From Blastococcus saxobsidens (GTDB lineage Bacteria; Actinomycetota; Actinomycetes; Mycobacteriales; Geodermatophilaceae): a stretch of DNA of 64,000 bases. The stretch covers positions 1 through 64,000 of the forward strand of contig NZ_POQT01000010.1 of assembly GCF_002938435.1 (NCBI RefSeq). Reading direction: 5' to 3'. The position numbers and the translations under genes were made by a program. Positions 25,541 to 32,777 of this stretch are shown here, in pieces. Each line of letters starts with the position of its first letter. Position 1 is the first letter of the stretch. Below the pieces are notes generated by a model, which had not been told where the DNA came from, ran no database searches, and was given only the letters and a program-made list of their open reading frames with translations.

Positions 25541-26389
25541 TCAGGTTTTCGTGCCGACCAGGATGAGCGTGCCGGGCACGAGCTCGCCGCGCTCCGGTGA
25601 CCACTGCCCCCAGGTCTCCGTCCGGCCGGGCGTCCACTCCGGCTCCAGCAGGTCCGCCAGCACCAGGCCCGCGCCGACGACGGCGCGCACCCAGTCGCCG
25701 ACGGTGCGGTGGTGCTCCACGTACACGGTGCGGCCGGAGCCGTCGGTCTCCACGTACGGCGTGCGGTCGAAGTAGGAGGAGACGATCCGCAGGTCCTCGG
25801 GGTCGGGGGAGTCGGGGAAGGGCCAGCGCATCGGGTGGTTCACCGACGCGACGAAGCGCCCACCCGGGCGCAGCACCCGGGCCACCTCCCGCAGGGCGCC
25901 CGCCACGTCGGCGACGAACGGCAGGCCGCCGAACGCCGAGCAGGCCAGGTCCACGCTCGCGTCGGCCAGCGGCAGCGCGCCGGCGTCCGCCTGCAGCAGC
26001 GGGACGGCGATACCGGTGGAGCGGTTCAGCTCGGCGGCGCGGGCCAGCATGCCGGCGGACAGGTCCAGGGCGACGACGTCGGCACCGGCGGAGCGCAGCC
26101 ACCGCGCGCAGGGCGCCGATCCGCAGCCGATCTCCAGCACCCGTCGCCCCGCCACGTCGCCGAGCAGGTGCGCCTGGGCCTCCCGCAGGCCCTCCGGGCA
26201 CCACAGGAAGTCGGCGTCGCCCAGGTCCGAACCGTGCTCGGCCAGGTACGCGGGGGCGGCCGCGTCCCACCAGAGGCGGTTGGCGCGCACCGACTCGGCG
26301 GAGTCGGCGGGGCGGCGGGCCACCCCGCCGGCGACCGGATAGCCGTCGCTCGCGAGCGGCAGCGGGGAGGGGGGTGGGGGCTGGGTCAT
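25541..26389 (-). CDS. Class I SAM-dependent methyltransferase
   Basis: The 282-residue protein has a Rossmann-type methyltransferase core: motif I VLEIGCGSAPCARWL, a following acidic strand end VVALDLSAGML, motif II-like LLQADAGALPLADASVD and motif III LREVARVLRPGGRFV. This arrangement resembles the methyltransferase-11 group. The N-terminal NRLWWDAAAPAYLAEHG is common in actinobacterial members of unknown target. Start is the ATG at 26389 (MTQPPPPSP). It is divergent from rpsA, and similar proteins are found beside rpsA in other actinobacteria, although the substrate is not known. Confidence 0.87.
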   Translation of the reverse strand: MTQPPPPSPLPLASDGYPVAGGVARRPADSAESVRANRLWWDAAAPAYLAEHGSDLGDADFLWCPEGLREAQAHLLGDVAGRRVLEIGCGSAPCARWLRSAGADVVALDLSAGMLARAAELNRSTGIAVPLLQADAGALPLADASVDLACSAFGGLPFVADVAGALREVARVLRPGGRFVASVNHPMRWPFPDSPDPEDLRIVSSYFDRTPYVETDGSGRTVYVEHHRTVGDWVRAVVGAGLVLADLLEPEWTPGRTETWGQWSPERGELVPGTLILVGTKT

Positions 26390-26608
26390 GGCGCGCCGAT
26401 CGTGACACGCCGCCGGGCGCGGTGACCGCCCGAACCCAGGTGGACCGCAGCCTCCCGGCGTCCGTACCATGGGAGGGCGCCAGAGGTCTGTCGTGCTCTT
26501 CCCCTCCGGGGGACGCCCGCGTCGGTTCTCCCCGCTGTACCTCCCCGTGGTCCGACGGCCGCGGGTCGTCCTGTCCCTACGCATAAACCGTCCGGAGCAA
26601 CCAACCAC

Positions 26609-28078
26609 ATGACCTCCACTCAGGTCCGTCCTTCCAGCACCCCCCAGGTCGCCATCAACGACATCGGTTCCGCCGAGGACTTCCTCGCGGCGATCGACCA
26701 GACGATCAAGTACTTCAACGATGGCGACATCGTCGAGGGCGTCATCGTCAAGGTCGACCGGGACGAGGTGCTGCTGGACATCGGCTACAAGACCGAGGGC
26801 GTCATCCCCTCGCGCGAGCTCTCCATCAAGCACGACGTCGACCCGAACGAGGTCGTCAAGGTCGGCGACGAGGTGGAAGCCCTGGTCCTCCAGAAGGAGG
26901 ACAAGGAAGGCCGGCTGATCCTCTCCAAGAAGCGCGCTCAGTACGAACGCGCCTGGGGCACGATCGAGGCCAAGAAGGAAGCCGACGAGGTCGTCACCGG
27001 CACCGTCATCGAGGTCGTCAAGGGCGGCCTCATCCTCGACATCGGCCTGCGCGGGTTCCTCCCCGCCTCGCTGGTCGAGATGCGACGCGTCCGCGACCTG
27101 CAGCCCTACGTGGGCCGCGAGCTCGAGGCGAAGATCATCGAGCTCGACAAGAACCGCAACAACGTCGTGCTCTCCCGTCGTCAGTGGCTGGAGCAGACCC
27201 AGTCCGAGGTCCGCAGCGAGTTCCTCAACAAGCTCGCCAAGGGCCAGGTCCGTTCGGGTGTCGTCTCCTCGATCGTCAACTTCGGTGCGTTCGTGGACCT
27301 CGGCGGCGTCGACGGTCTCGTGCACGTCTCCGAGCTGTCGTGGAAGCACATCGACCACCCGTCCGAGGTCGTCGAGGTGGGCCAGGAGGTCACCGTCGAG
27401 GTCCTCGACGTCGACCTGGACCGCGAGCGGGTCTCCCTGTCGCTGAAGGCGACGCAGGAGGACCCGTGGCGTCAGTTCGCCCGCACGCACCAGATCGGCC
27501 AGGTCGTCCCGGGCAAGGTCACCAAGCTCGTCCCCTTCGGTGCGTTCGTGCGTGTCGACGAGGGCATCGAGGGCCTGGTGCACATCTCCGAGCTGGCCGA
27601 GCGCCACGTGGAGATCCCGGAGCAGGTCGTGCAGGTCGGCGACGAGATCCTCGTCAAGGTCATCGACATCGACCTCGATCGTCGTCGTATCTCGCTGTCG
27701 CTCAAGCAGGCCAACGAGGGCGTCGTCGGCGACGAGGAGCAGTTCGACCCGGCCGCCTACGGCATGGCCGCCGCGTACGACGAGCAGGGCAACTACATCT
27801 ACCCCGAGGGCTTCGACCCGGAGACCGGCGAGTGGCTCGAGGGCTACGACGAGGCCCGCGAGACGTGGGAGCGGCAGTACGCCGAGGCCCAGGCCCGCTT
27901 CGAGGCGCACCGCAAGCAGATCGCGGCCGCCAAGGAGGCCGACGCCGAGGCGGCTGCCGGTGGCAGCTACTCCAGCGACGACGCCGCTGGTCCGGACGCC
28001 CCGGCCGGCACCGGTGGCACCCTGGCCAGCGACGAGGCCCTCGCCGCGCTGCGGGCCAAGCTCGCCGGCGGTGAGTGA
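26609..28078 (+). CDS. rpsA: 30S ribosomal protein S1
   Basis: S1 binds mRNA on the small ribosomal subunit and helps initiation. The 489-residue protein contains four S1 RNA-binding repeats at about residues 38-107, 127-191, 211-280 and 297-366, each with a closing RLILSKK or RVSLSLK type strand. The remaining 120 residues are acidic and rich in Ala/Glu/Tyr, as in mycobacterial S1. This is shorter than the six-repeat E. coli form and normal for actinobacteria. The ATG at 26609 has GGAG 11 bases upstream. The 219 bp upstream form a divergent promoter region with the methyltransferase gene; no clear promoter boxes were seen. Confidence 0.97.
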   Translation: MTSTQVRPSSTPQVAINDIGSAEDFLAAIDQTIKYFNDGDIVEGVIVKVDRDEVLLDIGYKTEGVIPSRELSIKHDVDPNEVVKVGDEVEALVLQKEDKEGRLILSKKRAQYERAWGTIEAKKEADEVVTGTVIEVVKGGLILDIGLRGFLPASLVEMRRVRDLQPYVGRELEAKIIELDKNRNNVVLSRRQWLEQTQSEVRSEFLNKLAKGQVRSGVVSSIVNFGAFVDLGGVDGLVHVSELSWKHIDHPSEVVEVGQEVTVEVLDVDLDRERVSLSLKATQEDPWRQFARTHQIGQVVPGKVTKLVPFGAFVRVDEGIEGLVHISELAERHVEIPEQVVQVGDEILVKVIDIDLDRRRISLSLKQANEGVVGDEEQFDPAAYGMAAAYDEQGNYIYPEGFDPETGEWLEGYDEARETWERQYAEAQARFEAHRKQIAAAKEADAEAAAGGSYSSDDAAGPDAPAGTGGTLASDEALAALRAKLAGGE

Positions 28079-28113
28079 ACAGCTGATCCGGCGCTGACCC
28101 AGCGCTGAACGCC

Positions 28114-28146
28114 GGAGGCCCAGGACCCATCAGGTCCTGGGCCTCC
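28114..28146 (+). terminator. Hairpin downstream of rpsA
   Basis: A perfect 14-bp stem (GGAGGCCCAGGACC and its complement) closes a 5-nt loop, 36 bp after the rpsA stop. It is the likely rpsA terminator. Confidence 0.8.
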
Positions 28147-28183
28147 GTCGTGCCCGGAGCGTGCCGGTCGGGGCAGACGACGA

Positions 28184-28212
28184 AGGACCCGTGGACGAGG
28201 TCCACGGGTCCT
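28184..28212 (-). terminator. Second hairpin between rpsA and the small minus-strand gene
   Basis: A 13-bp stem (AGGACCCGTGGAC and its complement) with a GAG loop is further extended by CAGAC/GTCTG flanks. It can act in both directions and is placed to stop transcription from the minus-strand small gene at 28351-28623. Confidence 0.65.
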
Positions 28213-28350
28213 GTCTGCCGGCACGGGCCGGACCGGCACCTGCTCGGCGGCCGGGCGCGGCGAGGCGATCGGCGGATCAGTCGACCGGGCAGTGCGCGGT
28301 ACCCGGTCGGCCGCACCACACGGACGTGCCCGCGGCCGGACCGGGGGTGA

Positions 28351-28623
28351 TCAGAGGCTGAGGATGATCGCGAAGGCGGTGCGCGGACGGCCGCCGGAGC
28401 CGGCCAGGAAGCTCCACGTGTGGCGACCGGTGGTCGGCGTGGAGAACATCCAGCGCAGCAGCGAGCTGCGGTGCGCGATGGTCGGACGCTGGAACTGCAT
28501 CCGGTCGCGAACGGCGGGGATGTCGGCGCAACGCACACCGGCGGTGGCGCCGAGCCGGTGCCGGCCGGCGCCTCGGCGGGCGGCACGGGTCGACGGGGAT
28601 GCAGCGGGCGGGTGACCGGACAT
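28351..28623 (-). CDS. Small hypothetical protein
   Basis: This 90-residue frame is not recognised. It is supported by strong third-position G/C bias (nearly all but about ten codons) along its whole length and by a hairpin terminator downstream at 28184-28212. The ATG at 28623 is preceded by a purine-rich GAGAGAGG about 12 bases upstream. The N-terminal third is basic and low complexity. The rest (MQFQRPTIAHRSSLLRW, TPTTGRHTWSFLAGSGG) ends in a short hydrophobic stretch AFAIILSL. It is divergent from coaE. It could still be a chance frame, so a conserved ortholog would be the deciding evidence. Confidence 0.45.
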   Translation of the reverse strand: MSGHPPAASPSTRAARRGAGRHRLGATAGVRCADIPAVRDRMQFQRPTIAHRSSLLRWMFSTPTTGRHTWSFLAGSGGRPRTAFAIILSL

Positions 28624-28766
28624 GTTCTCGTTCTGCCTCTCTCGGCGGGGAAGATCGCCAGGACGAACGTTAGTGGTGGGGCTCGTGTGACTACTGCGAC
28701 GCGCCGGGCGAGTGGGGCGGCGTTACCGGTCCGTAATCCTCGCCGGGAGGTCGCTACTGTCCGTAC

Positions 28767-29363
28767 GTGCTGAGGATCGGACTGACCGGCGGTATCGGCT
28801 CGGGTAAGAGCACGGTGTCGGCCCTGCTGGCCGAGCGGGGCGCCGTCGTGGTCGACGCGGACCGCATCGCCCGCGAGGTGCTGGAGCCCGGGACCCCCGG
28901 CCTCGCTGCAGTCGTGACGGAATTCGGCCCGGACGTCGTGGCGCCGGATGGCTCGTTGGACCGTGCGGCCCTCGCGGCGGTGGTCTTCAGCGACGATGCG
29001 GCGCGTCGCCGGCTGGACGCGATCGTCCACCCGCTGGTGCGTCGGCGGACCGCGGAACTCGTCGCCGCGGCGCCCCCTGACGCCGTCGTGGTCAACGATG
29101 TGCCGCTTCTGGTGGAGACCGGGCAGGCCGGCTCCTACGACCTCGTGCTGGTGGTGGAGGCCGACGCCCAGACGCGGGTCGCGCGGCTCGTCGGCCGGGG
29201 GCTCGCCGAGGTCGACGCCCGGGCCCGCATCGCCGCCCAGGCCACCGATGAGCAGCGCCGGGCCGCTGCCGACGTCGTCCTGGACAACAGCGGCACGCCG
29301 CAACGGCTGGCGGAGCAGGTGGAGGAGTTCTGGGACCGGCACGTGGTCGGGGTGCCGGACTGA
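28767..29363 (+). CDS. coaE: Dephospho-CoA kinase
   Basis: CoaE phosphorylates dephospho-CoA to coenzyme A, the final step of CoA synthesis. The 198-residue protein begins with the P-loop GGIGSGKST at residues 8-16 and has [15 protein letters not shown], then [11 protein letters not shown] and RVARLVGRG. The length is that of the stand-alone enzyme; mycobacterial CoaE has an additional C-terminal domain that is absent here. The start is the GTG at 28767. Its position after rpsA is conserved in actinobacteria. Confidence 0.95.
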   Translation: MLRIGLTGGIGSGKSTVSALLAERGAVVVDADRIAREVLEPGTPGLAAVVTEFGPDVVAPDGSLDRAALAAVVFSDDAARRRLDAIVHPLVRRRTAELVAAAPPDAVVVNDVPLLVETGQAGSYDLVLVVEADAQTRVARLVGRGLAEVDARARIAAQATDEQRRAAADVVLDNSGTPQRLAEQVEEFWDRHVVGVPD

Positions 29364-29460
29364 GTTCCGCGTGTGCCCGGTGCCCGTGCCGTGTGCACGC
29401 CACGAAGCAGAAGACCCCCGCCCGGTCGGGGCTGTGGGTCTGACCTGCTGTTCTCGCTGG

Positions 29461-29532
29461 TGGGCGATACTGGGATCGAACCAGTGACCTCTTCCGTGTC
29501 AGGGAAGCGCGCTACCGCTGCGCCAATCGCCC
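29461..29532 (-). tRNA. tRNA-Val (GAC)
   Basis: The minus-strand cloverleaf has acceptor GGGCGAT pairing with ATCGCCC, then A73. The anticodon arm is CTTCC-CTGACAC-GGAAG with anticodon GAC, and the T loop is TTCGATC. CCA is not encoded. It shares its acceptor and T-arm design with the tRNA-Val(CAC) at 32441. It is the last of three tRNAs read leftward. Confidence 0.95.
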
Positions 29533-29586
29533 GTCCCGGCCTCGCGGCCGGACCCACCTCCACGCTCGTGCTCCGCGGAGGAGACG

Positions 29587-29657
29587 AGGTGGAGACGGGA
29601 TTTGAACCCGTGTAGACGGCTTTGCAGGCCGTTGCCTCGCCTCTCGGCCACTCCACC
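29587..29657 (-). tRNA. tRNA-Cys (GCA)
   Basis: The acceptor GGTGGAG pairs with CTCCACC and is followed by U73, the cysteine discriminator. The anticodon arm ACGGC-CTGCAAA-GCCGT gives GCA. The T loop is TTCAAAT. It lies between the Gly and Val tRNAs in one minus-strand cluster. Confidence 0.95.
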
Positions 29658-29700
29658 GCACACACGGGCCCAGGTCTTCCGACCAAGGCCCGCGGTTCCG

Positions 29701-29772
29701 AGCGGATGACGGGATTCGAACCCGCGACCCTCACCTTGGCAAGGTGATGCTCTACCACTGAGCCACATCCGC
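29701..29772 (-). tRNA. tRNA-Gly (GCC)
   Basis: The acceptor GCGGATG pairs with the 3' strand ending CATCCGC and is followed by U73, as expected for glycine. The anticodon arm TCACC-TTGCCAA-GGTGA gives GCC. It is the first gene of the tRNA cluster. Confidence 0.95.
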
Positions 29773-29784
29773 GTTACGGGGAGA

Positions 29785-29814
29785 ACTCTAGCGGACGTCC
29801 GGAGGGGGTTCGAA
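29785..29814 (-). promoter_or_regulatory. Possible promoter of the tRNA cluster
   Basis: On the minus strand, a -10-like TAGAGT (29785-29790) lies 12 bp upstream of the tRNA-Gly 5' end, with a poor -35-like TTCGAA 18 bp further upstream. The spacing is right, but the -35 match is weak. Confidence 0.35.
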
Positions 29815-29867
29815 GGGGGGGTCCCCGGTCCTTCCCCGGATGGCGGCCGCCGAGGCCTTCCCGCAAG

Positions 29868-30320
29868 TCAGCGGCCCGGGAAGTCCGGTCCGCCGTTGGA
29901 CAGGAGAGCGTCGAGCTCCTGGTCAAGGTGCAGCAGCGCGGTCTCCGAACCCGTGGGCACGAGCGCCTCGGTGTGCCGCAGGAAGGCGGCGACCGTGGCG
30001 CGGGAGAGCTCGAAGAGCGCCTCGCCCGACGGGGCCCGCAGGTGCAGGAACAGCACGTCACTGGCCGTGTGTGCCGGCCACACGCGCACGTCGCCGTCGC
30101 CGGCGGGGCGCTCGAGGCCGGCCTGCAGCAGCTCGCGCCCGACCAGCCACGCGATGCCCTCCTCGCCGTCGGCGCCGTCCTGCTCGCCGAAGGCGATGCG
30201 GACCGCGAACGGGTCCGAGGGGTCGTAGCACAGCAGCGCCGGGACCTCGGTCCAGGACTGCGGGCCGACCAGTTGAAGAGTGATGGGGGTGATGTGACCG
30301 GGGGTCCATCGGCTCGTCAT
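29868..30320 (-). CDS. SsgA-family sporulation/cell division regulator
   Basis: SsgA-like proteins help place septa and spore walls in actinomycetes; SsgB recruits FtsZ in Streptomyces. This 150-residue protein fits the family in length. It also fits in layout: an N-terminal ITLQLVGPQSWTEVPALLCY, YDPSDPFAVRIAFGE, WLVGRELLQAGLERPAGDGD with VRVWP, and a helical C-terminus SRATVAAFLRHTEALVPTG. Which member of the family it represents cannot be decided. The start is the ATG at 30320. It is divergent from the sigma factor gene, with a 155-bp gap containing a 9-bp tandem repeat. A sporulation or division role in this organism is inference. Confidence 0.85.
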   Translation of the reverse strand: MTSRWTPGHITPITLQLVGPQSWTEVPALLCYDPSDPFAVRIAFGEQDGADGEEGIAWLVGRELLQAGLERPAGDGDVRVWPAHTASDVLFLHLRAPSGEALFELSRATVAAFLRHTEALVPTGSETALLHLDQELDALLSNGGPDFPGR

Positions 30321-30371
30321 GTCAGGTCAACGAACGGGGTCCCCGGAAGTGACGTCCTGCCAAGAAGTCGA

Positions 30372-30425
30372 CCCACACGGGCCACACCGGTCACACCAGT
30401 CACACCAGTCACAGGCGTCACTCGT
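30372..30425. repeat. 9-bp tandem repeat between ssgA-like and sigK-like genes
   Basis: Six consecutive 9-bp units follow one another: CCCACACGG, GCCACACCG, GTCACACCA, GTCACACCA, GTCACAGGC and GTCACTCGT. Two are identical and the shared core is (G)TCACAC. It lies in the divergent promoter region, 51 bp from each start or closer. Nine bp is a little under one helical turn, so it could be an array of operator half-sites. It could also be a slippage tract. Confidence 0.75.
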
Positions 30426-30475
30426 GGGAGGGGTTGAACCGCCTGCCCGGGTCGATCCGAACACCTCGTGTGACC

Positions 30476-31123
30476 ATGGGAGCCGTGAGCCGACCGGTCC
30501 GCCGGCCGGAGGACGGCGACGGGGACGTCGAGATCCTCCGGCGCATACGCGCAGGTGACCGGAGTGCCGTCGACGACCTCTACGACCGCTTCCGCCGGCC
30601 GGCGTTCGCCCTGGCCCGGCGCATCCTCGCCGACGACGGTCTGGCCGAGGACGTCCTCCAGGACGTCTTCCTCGGGGTGTGGCGGGATCCGAGCGGGTAC
30701 GACGGCACCCGCGGCAGCTTCGCCTCCTGGCTGCTGGCGGTCGTGCACCACAAGGCGGTCGACGCCGTCCGCCGTGAGGAGTCGCAGCGCCGGCGCCAGG
30801 CCCGCGCCGAGGACGAGGCCGTGCTCGAGGCGCCCGTCGCGGCCCGCGACGTGGAGGACGACGCCTGGTCCCGCGTGGTGGCCGACCAGGTGCGGGCCGC
30901 TCTCGGGGTGCTGCCCACGCCGCAACGGGAGGCGCTGACGCTCGCCTACTACGGCGGGTACACGCAGCGGGAGGTGGCGGCTCTGACCGGGACGCCCCTG
31001 GGCACGGTGAAGACACGGATGCTGGCCGGGATGCGCCGGCTGAAGACGGAACTGGGCGGGTTCTCGGGCCCGGGTGGAAGTGCCCTGGACGACATCTCGC
31101 CCCTGGACGGGACGGCACGATGA
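30476..31123 (+). CDS. sigK: ECF RNA polymerase sigma factor, SigK-like
   Basis: The 215-residue protein has sigma region 2 (LYDRFRRPAFALARRIL, AEDVLQDVFLGVWRDP, GSFASWLLAVVHHKAVD) and region 4 (LPTPQREALTLAYYGGYTQ, VAALTGTPLGTVKTRM). These are the parts that contact -10 and -35 elements. Region 4 and the neighbouring gene match the SigK group, which responds to extracytoplasmic signals. The ATG at 30476 is taken as the start, and a GTG at 30485 is an alternative; neither has a good ribosome site, so the mRNA may be leaderless. It overlaps the anti-sigma gene by ATGA. Confidence 0.9.
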   Translation: MGAVSRPVRRPEDGDGDVEILRRIRAGDRSAVDDLYDRFRRPAFALARRILADDGLAEDVLQDVFLGVWRDPSGYDGTRGSFASWLLAVVHHKAVDAVRREESQRRRQARAEDEAVLEAPVAARDVEDDAWSRVVADQVRAALGVLPTPQREALTLAYYGGYTQREVAALTGTPLGTVKTRMLAGMRRLKTELGGFSGPGGSALDDISPLDGTAR

Positions 31124-31923
31124 CCGGCGAGCACGGCTACGACGAGCTGGCGGTGGGGTTCGCCCTGCACGCGCTCGAGCCCGACGACGAGGCGGAGTTC
31201 CTCCGCCACCTCCCCGGGTGCGAGCGCTGCGCGCTGACGATCGCCGACACCTCCGAGGCGATGGCGGCCATGGCGCGCGACCTGCCGGCGGCCGAGCCTT
31301 CCCCGGAGCTGCGCGAACGGCTGCGTGCCGCCGTGGCGAGCACCGAGCAGCTGCCTCCGCGTCCCGCCGAGCAGCCGGTGCCGATCATCCCGGTCAGCGC
31401 CGCCGAGCAGACGGGCCCGCGGCCGGTCCCGCTGCGCCGCGTGCCCTCCCGTACGGTCCTGACCCGGGTGCTGGCGGCCGCCGCCGTCGCCGCCGTCGTC
31501 GGGCTGGGCGGCTGGACCGTGGCGCTGAGCCAGTCGCGCGACGACCTCCGGTCCACCCTGGCCGCGCAGGAACAGGTCGTCGCCGAGCTCACCGAGCCCG
31601 GCACCTCGACCGTCGTGCCCCTCACCACCGGTGAGCGCGAGGTCGCCACCGTGGTCGTCCGCGACGACGGCGTCCACGTCGTCACCGACGGCCTGAGGCG
31701 CAACGACACGTCGTCGGAGATCTACGTGCTGTGGGGTCTCGGCGAGGAGGCGCCCGTGCCCCTGGGGGAGTTCGACGTCGCTGGGTCACAGATCGGCGTC
31801 CGAACCGTAGGCTCCGGAGCGACCGGGAACGAGTTCTCCGGATACGGCGTCAGCATCGAGCCCGGTCGGCAGGCTCCGTCGGCTCCGACGGAGGTCGTCG
31901 CGACCGGGCAGGTGACCAGCTGA
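31120..31923 (+). CDS. rskA: Anti-sigma factor, RskA-like
   Basis: This 267-residue protein probably holds the adjacent sigma factor inactive at the membrane. The cytoplasmic N-terminus has a zinc-binding anti-sigma motif H30-x3-C34-x2-C37. A single membrane segment lies at about 113-136 (VLTRVLAAAAVAAVVGLGG). The outer domain (about 145-267) is an RskA-type beta domain (YVLWGLGEEAPVPLGEFDV, FSGYGVSIEPG). In M. tuberculosis, RskA is cleaved by regulated proteolysis to free SigK; that this happens here is inference. Translation is coupled to sigK through an ATGA overlap. Confidence 0.9.
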   Translation: MTGEHGYDELAVGFALHALEPDDEAEFLRHLPGCERCALTIADTSEAMAAMARDLPAAEPSPELRERLRAAVASTEQLPPRPAEQPVPIIPVSAAEQTGPRPVPLRRVPSRTVLTRVLAAAAVAAVVGLGGWTVALSQSRDDLRSTLAAQEQVVAELTEPGTSTVVPLTTGEREVATVVVRDDGVHVVTDGLRRNDTSSEIYVLWGLGEEAPVPLGEFDVAGSQIGVRTVGSGATGNEFSGYGVSIEPGRQAPSAPTEVVATGQVTS

Positions 31924-32414
31924 GCGGACCAGACACCACGGCGGCGCCGGCGAAGCGGGCGCGGCCGGCCGCGGAGACCGCCGACGAGCGACGTGCGCGG
32001 TACGACTCCGACGACACCCACAGCCTGCGCGAGCGCGTGGCCCAGGCCGGCTGGCGACGCCGGCTGGCCGCGAAGCGGAGCCTGAACCACGGCTACCGGG
32101 TCGGGGTCGGCATCGTGGGCGCGGTGGTCGTCGTTGCGGGGCTGATCATGGTTCCCCTGGTGGGGCCGGGCTGGCTCACGGTCATCGCGGGGCTCTTCGT
32201 GCTGGCCACCGAGTTCACCTGGGCCGAGCGGCTGCTCGAGTTCACCAAGCGGCACGTCAAGCGGTGGACCGACTGGGTGGGCGCCCAGCCGGTCTGGCTC
32301 CGGCTGCTCATCGCGCTGGTGACCGCGGCGTTCGTCTACGGCGCGATGGTCGTCGCGCTGCACTTCATGGGAGTGCCGGACTGGGTGCCGGGGTGGGTGC
32401 CGCTCTGGCGATGA
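31920..32414 (+). CDS. TIGR02611-family PGPGW membrane protein, probable CTG start
   Basis: This 164-residue protein has the PGPGW-type motif VPLVGPGWLTVIAGLFVLATEF between two hydrophobic segments, followed by a basic helix and a last membrane segment (LLIALVTAAFVYGAMVVAL). The function of the family is unknown. Start choice is unusual. The sequence from 31920 is clearly coding, but the only ATG/GTG/TTG in frame are 31731, deep inside the anti-sigma gene, and 32037, which would drop about 40 coding residues. A CTG at 31920 forms a CTGA overlap with the anti-sigma stop, mirroring the ATGA and GTGA couplings elsewhere here. AGGTGA lies four bases upstream. Confidence 0.8.
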   Translation: MSGPDTTAAPAKRARPAAETADERRARYDSDDTHSLRERVAQAGWRRRLAAKRSLNHGYRVGVGIVGAVVVVAGLIMVPLVGPGWLTVIAGLFVLATEFTWAERLLEFTKRHVKRWTDWVGAQPVWLRLLIALVTAAFVYGAMVVALHFMGVPDWVPGWVPLWR

Positions 32415-32440
32415 GCGTCTGGCACAATCGGACGCGCAAC

Positions 32441-32512
32441 GGGCGATTGGCTCAGTGGTAGAGCGCTTCGTTCACACCGAAGAGGTCACTGGTTCGAACC
32501 CAGTATCGCCCA
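32441..32512 (+). tRNA. tRNA-Val (CAC)
   Basis: The acceptor GGGCGAT pairs with ATCGCCC, followed by A73. The anticodon arm CTTCG-TTCACAC-CGAAG gives CAC. The T loop is TTCGAAC. CCA is not encoded. Confidence 0.95.
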
Positions 32513-32523
32513 CCGCACACGTC

Positions 32524-32558
32524 GGGCCAGGCAGTTCCAGAGATAGGAAGCCTGGCCC
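32524..32558 (+). terminator. Hairpin downstream of tRNA-Val
   Basis: GGGCCAGGC pairs with GCCTGGCCC, with an inner TTCC/GGAA extension, 12 bp after the tRNA. A short TTCGTCGT follows. It probably ends the tRNA transcript. Confidence 0.6.
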
Positions 32559-32584
32559 TTCGTCGTATCCCGCCCGGGAGGGGC

Positions 32585-32697
32585 TCAGCGGGTCCGGTAG
32601 CGCGCGTGGACCAGCCCGCTGCCGAAGGCGCGCTGCTCGACCAGGTGGAGATCGAGGCGCACGCCGTCGGGGAAGAACCGCTTCCCGCCCCCGCCCC
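32585..32697 (-). pseudogene. Remnant of a RibD/dihydrofolate-reductase-like protein, C-terminal end
   Basis: Read on the minus strand, about 37 codons give GGGGGKRFFPDGVRLDL, LVEQRAFGSGLVHARYR and a TGA at 32585-32587. This is the typical C-terminal end of RibD-C domain (YyaP-type) reductases, which are about 190 residues long. The frame upstream quickly becomes Pro/His/Gly repeats and no start or N-terminal part is present. It therefore looks like a gene eroded from its 5' end. Assignment rests on recognition of this short motif. Confidence 0.6.
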
Positions 32698-32777
32698 CGG
32701 GGTGCGGGTGCGTCGGTCTCCTGGAGGCTGTGACGTGGGCGGCAGGCCTAACTCATCGGCCGGCCGGGGCGCCGTCG

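Noticed and set aside
29461-29772. Phage or island attachment site at the tRNA cluster
   Set aside because: No integrase gene and no repeated tRNA 3' end were found near the cluster.
30372-30425. CRISPR array
   Set aside because: The units are 9 bp with no spacers and no cas genes are present.
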